This document shows positions 14,620 through 15,916 of a stretch of DNA of 15,916 bases, piece by piece. Origin of the DNA: RGIG1666 sp045595745. GTDB lineage: Bacteria; Bacillota; Clostridia; UBA1381; UBA9506. The position numbers and the translations under genes were made by a program. Numbering within the stretch: the first letter of the stretch is position 1; each line of letters begins with the position of its first letter. Below the pieces are notes generated by a model. That model worked only from the letters and a program-made list of their open reading frames with translations. It made no database searches and was not told the DNA's origin. Location: NCBI GenBank assembly GCA_045595745.1, contig JAZOBB010000012.1:1-15916 (forward strand). Direction: 5' to 3'.

Positions 14620-15736
14620 ATTTGTTATAATAGCAATACAACTGACACGAGATCATACCATTGTAAAGCTTTCTGCGCTTGTCTGCCTTTCTGCCGAATC
14701 TGCGTTCGAAATCGTCATCGCCGCAGATGATGTATGCAGGTGCTTTGATCACCTTTCCCATCACCTCGTAGATTTTCCGAGCCTCCTCAAGCTCAAGCAT
14801 TCTCTCGCCGTAAGGGGGATTGCAGATGGTTACCGCATTTTCAATCGGCTTGAAATCACGGATGTCACGCTGTTCAATGTGCAGGAACTTGTCCACGCCT
14901 GCCTTTTTGGCGTTGTCCATCGTCAGACGGATCGCCTCGGGATCAATGTCAAAGCCGTAGCCCTCAAATCCCACGCTGCGGTCGATTCTGTCAAGCGCCT
15001 CGGAACGAGCCTCCTGCCATGCGGACTTCGGAACGCAGTCCCACTGCTCGGCGATGAAACGCCTGTCCAGTCCCGGTGCAATTTTGCATGCACGGCGAGC
15101 CGCTTCAATGAGGAACGTGCCGCTGCCGCAGAACGGATCACAGACGATCGTGTCGCTGCGCAGACGAGCGAGATCAAGAATGCCTGCCGCCAGCGTTTCA
15201 CGGATGGGCGCAAGGTTGGAATTGCGGCGGTAACCACGCTTGTGCAGCCCTGCCCCCGTCGTATCCAGATAAATGCTCACCTGATTTTTCAGAATGGTGA
15301 ACTGCAGCTGGTGCAGACTGCCCGTTTCTGCCAGAAATTCGGAGGTTTTGTATGCCGCCTGCAAACGCTTGACGGCTGCCTTTTTGAGAATCTTCTGGCA
15401 TGCTGGAATGCTGTGGAGCGTGGAATTCAGTGAATGTCCCTTGATGGGGAATGCATCATCCTTGCCGATGAAGCGTTCGAGAGGGGCACGGAACATGCCC
15501 TCGAACAGCTCCTCAAAGGTTTCGGCTTTGTATTCCGCAAGCAGAATCTGAATGCGTTCTGCTACTGAAATGCCGATATTTGCACGGGCGAGGGTGTTGA
15601 AATCCCCCGTCCAGCTCACTCTGCCATCCTGCACGGTGATGTTCTCACCGTCGATGCGTGTCACTTCAAAACGCAGAACCTTTTCCAGCCCGAAGTGACA
15701 GGGGGCGGAAAAACGGATGTTGTTTGTGTTTGTCAT
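14618..15736 (-). CDS. THUMP-domain class I SAM-dependent RNA methyltransferase (RlmL N-half/YpsC-like)
   Basis: A 372-residue enzyme of the family that makes N2-methylguanosine in 23S rRNA; E. coli RlmL and B. subtilis YpsC are relatives. An N-terminal ferredoxin-like plus THUMP RNA-binding part (about 1-165) precedes the methyltransferase domain. SAM motif I is DPFCGSGTF (200-208), the acidic motif II region is GFDIDPEA (261-268), and the catalytic NPPYGER is at 306-312. The NPPY form fits methylation of an exocyclic base nitrogen. Length is usual and the gene appears intact. Its ATG is one base after the stop of the upstream gene and uses a GAGGAA site inside that gene's tail, so translation is coupled. 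Bases 15001-15060 are 63% G+C by hand count, far above purL and everything to its left. The exact target nucleotide is inferred from relatives only. Confidence 0.92.
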   Translation of the reverse strand: MTNTNNIRFSAPCHFGLEKVLRFEVTRIDGENITVQDGRVSWTGDFNTLARANIGISVAERIQILLAEYKAETFEELFEGMFRAPLERFIGKDDAFPIKGHSLNSTLHSIPACQKILKKAAVKRLQAAYKTSEFLAETGSLHQLQFTILKNQVSIYLDTTGAGLHKRGYRRNSNLAPIRETLAAGILDLARLRSDTIVCDPFCGSGTFLIEAARRACKIAPGLDRRFIAEQWDCVPKSAWQEARSEALDRIDRSVGFEGYGFDIDPEAIRLTMDNAKKAGVDKFLHIEQRDIRDFKPIENAVTICNPPYGERMLELEEARKIYEVMGKVIKAPAYIICGDDDFERRFGRKADKRRKLYNGMISCQLYCYYNK

Positions 15737-15737
15737 A

Positions 15738-15916
15738 TTATTCCTCGTTCGGTTCCTGGGGCTCTTGCGGCTCCTGAGGTTCCTGCGGCTCCGGCGGTGT
15801 GGGCGGATCCTCTACAGGCGGCTCGGGGGGATCGGGTGTGATCTCCGGAGGCGTATCTTCGCCGCCGTTTCCACCGGTAGTAGGCTTGGTTGTGGACTGA
15901 CCGCCGCTGCCGCTTT
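15738..15916 (-). CDS. Pro-rich C-terminal tail of an unidentified, probably surface-exposed protein (partial)
   Basis: The minus-strand frame is open from the window edge to the TAA at 15740-15738, giving the last 58 residues of a protein whose start lies beyond the window. The visible part is entirely low complexity: a Gly/Ser/Thr stretch (SGSGGQSTTKPTTGG), then a Pro/Glu-rich run ending in four tandem Glu-Pro-Gln repeats (15756-15791) and an acidic end. There is no domain to identify. Tails like this end class A penicillin-binding proteins and other wall-facing Clostridia proteins, so a PBP is my best guess, with low confidence. Codon choice is GC-rich, like the methyltransferase it overlaps in operon structure. 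Confidence 0.65.
   Translation of the reverse strand, partial: SGSGGQSTTKPTTGGNGGEDTPPEITPDPPEPPVEDPPTPPEPQEPQEPQEPQEPNEE
15750..15791 (-). repeat. Nine-base coding repeat (Glu-Pro-Gln)
   Basis: Four tandem copies of a Glu-Pro-Gln unit plus a final Glu-Pro, encoded with varied synonymous codons (GAG/GAA, CCG/CCT/CCC, CAG/CAA). The synonymous variation suggests an old, selected repeat rather than recent slippage. Confidence 0.7.

Noticed and set aside
14879..15433. 184-codon open frame antisense to the methyltransferase
   Set aside because: Shadow of a GC-rich gene; no ribosome site and no recognisable domain, while the opposite strand encodes a complete known enzyme.
1..15916. CRISPR array, tRNA, rRNA, transposase or phage genes
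   Set aside because: No regularly spaced repeats, RNA gene signatures or mobile-element proteins were recognisable on either strand.

Overview
The window looks like chromosome from a low-GC Firmicute of the class Clostridia. Signs are strong AGGAGG-type ribosome binding sites, AT-rich coding, an ECF vitamin transporter, a Rae1/YacP-type nuclease domain and the long single-chain form of PurL. I cannot name a genus. From about base 14,320 to the end, base composition and codon use switch to a clearly GC-richer style. The last 1.6 kb therefore comes from another lineage, by recombination or by a chimeric assembly.

Layout. Bases 1-4026 (+) hold a vitamin-uptake cluster: the end of a secreted DUF4430 (transcobalamin beta-domain-like) protein, the ECF transmembrane subunit EcfT, and one large protein carrying both ECF ATPases and an S-component-like membrane domain. 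Vitamin B12 is the most likely substrate, inferred from the DUF4430 partner. Bases 4027-4364 are a 338-base gap with an AT-rich hairpin, a promoter and a leader that may encode a short upstream peptide. Bases 4365-8389 (+) hold a Tet(M)-like ribosomal GTPase fused to a Rae1-like endoribonuclease, then transcription terminator Rho. A perfect 20-bp-arm palindrome closes rho and the convergent pair on the minus strand (8425-9931): a DUF2899/ArsP_2-type metal exporter downstream of the XTP/dITP pyrophosphatase RdgB. A divergent promoter region (9932-10144) separates these from a histidine phosphatase and purL on the plus strand (10145-14520). Two terminators follow, then on the minus strand a THUMP-domain rRNA methyltransferase (14618-15736) and the Pro-rich tail of a surface-type protein running off the window.

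How the genes fit together. The first three genes form one uptake machine: a surface binder that captures the vitamin, and an ECF complex that imports it using ATP. The GTPase-nuclease and Rho both act on the transcription/translation machinery, so their adjacency may mean a shared role in RNA quality control, though this is only contextual. RdgB and the exporter share a transcript by spacing. The most interesting items are the GTPase-Rae1 fusion with a degenerate tetracycline-protection loop, the regulatory-looking leader in front of it, the transcobalamin-like capture system, and the composition break inside purL.
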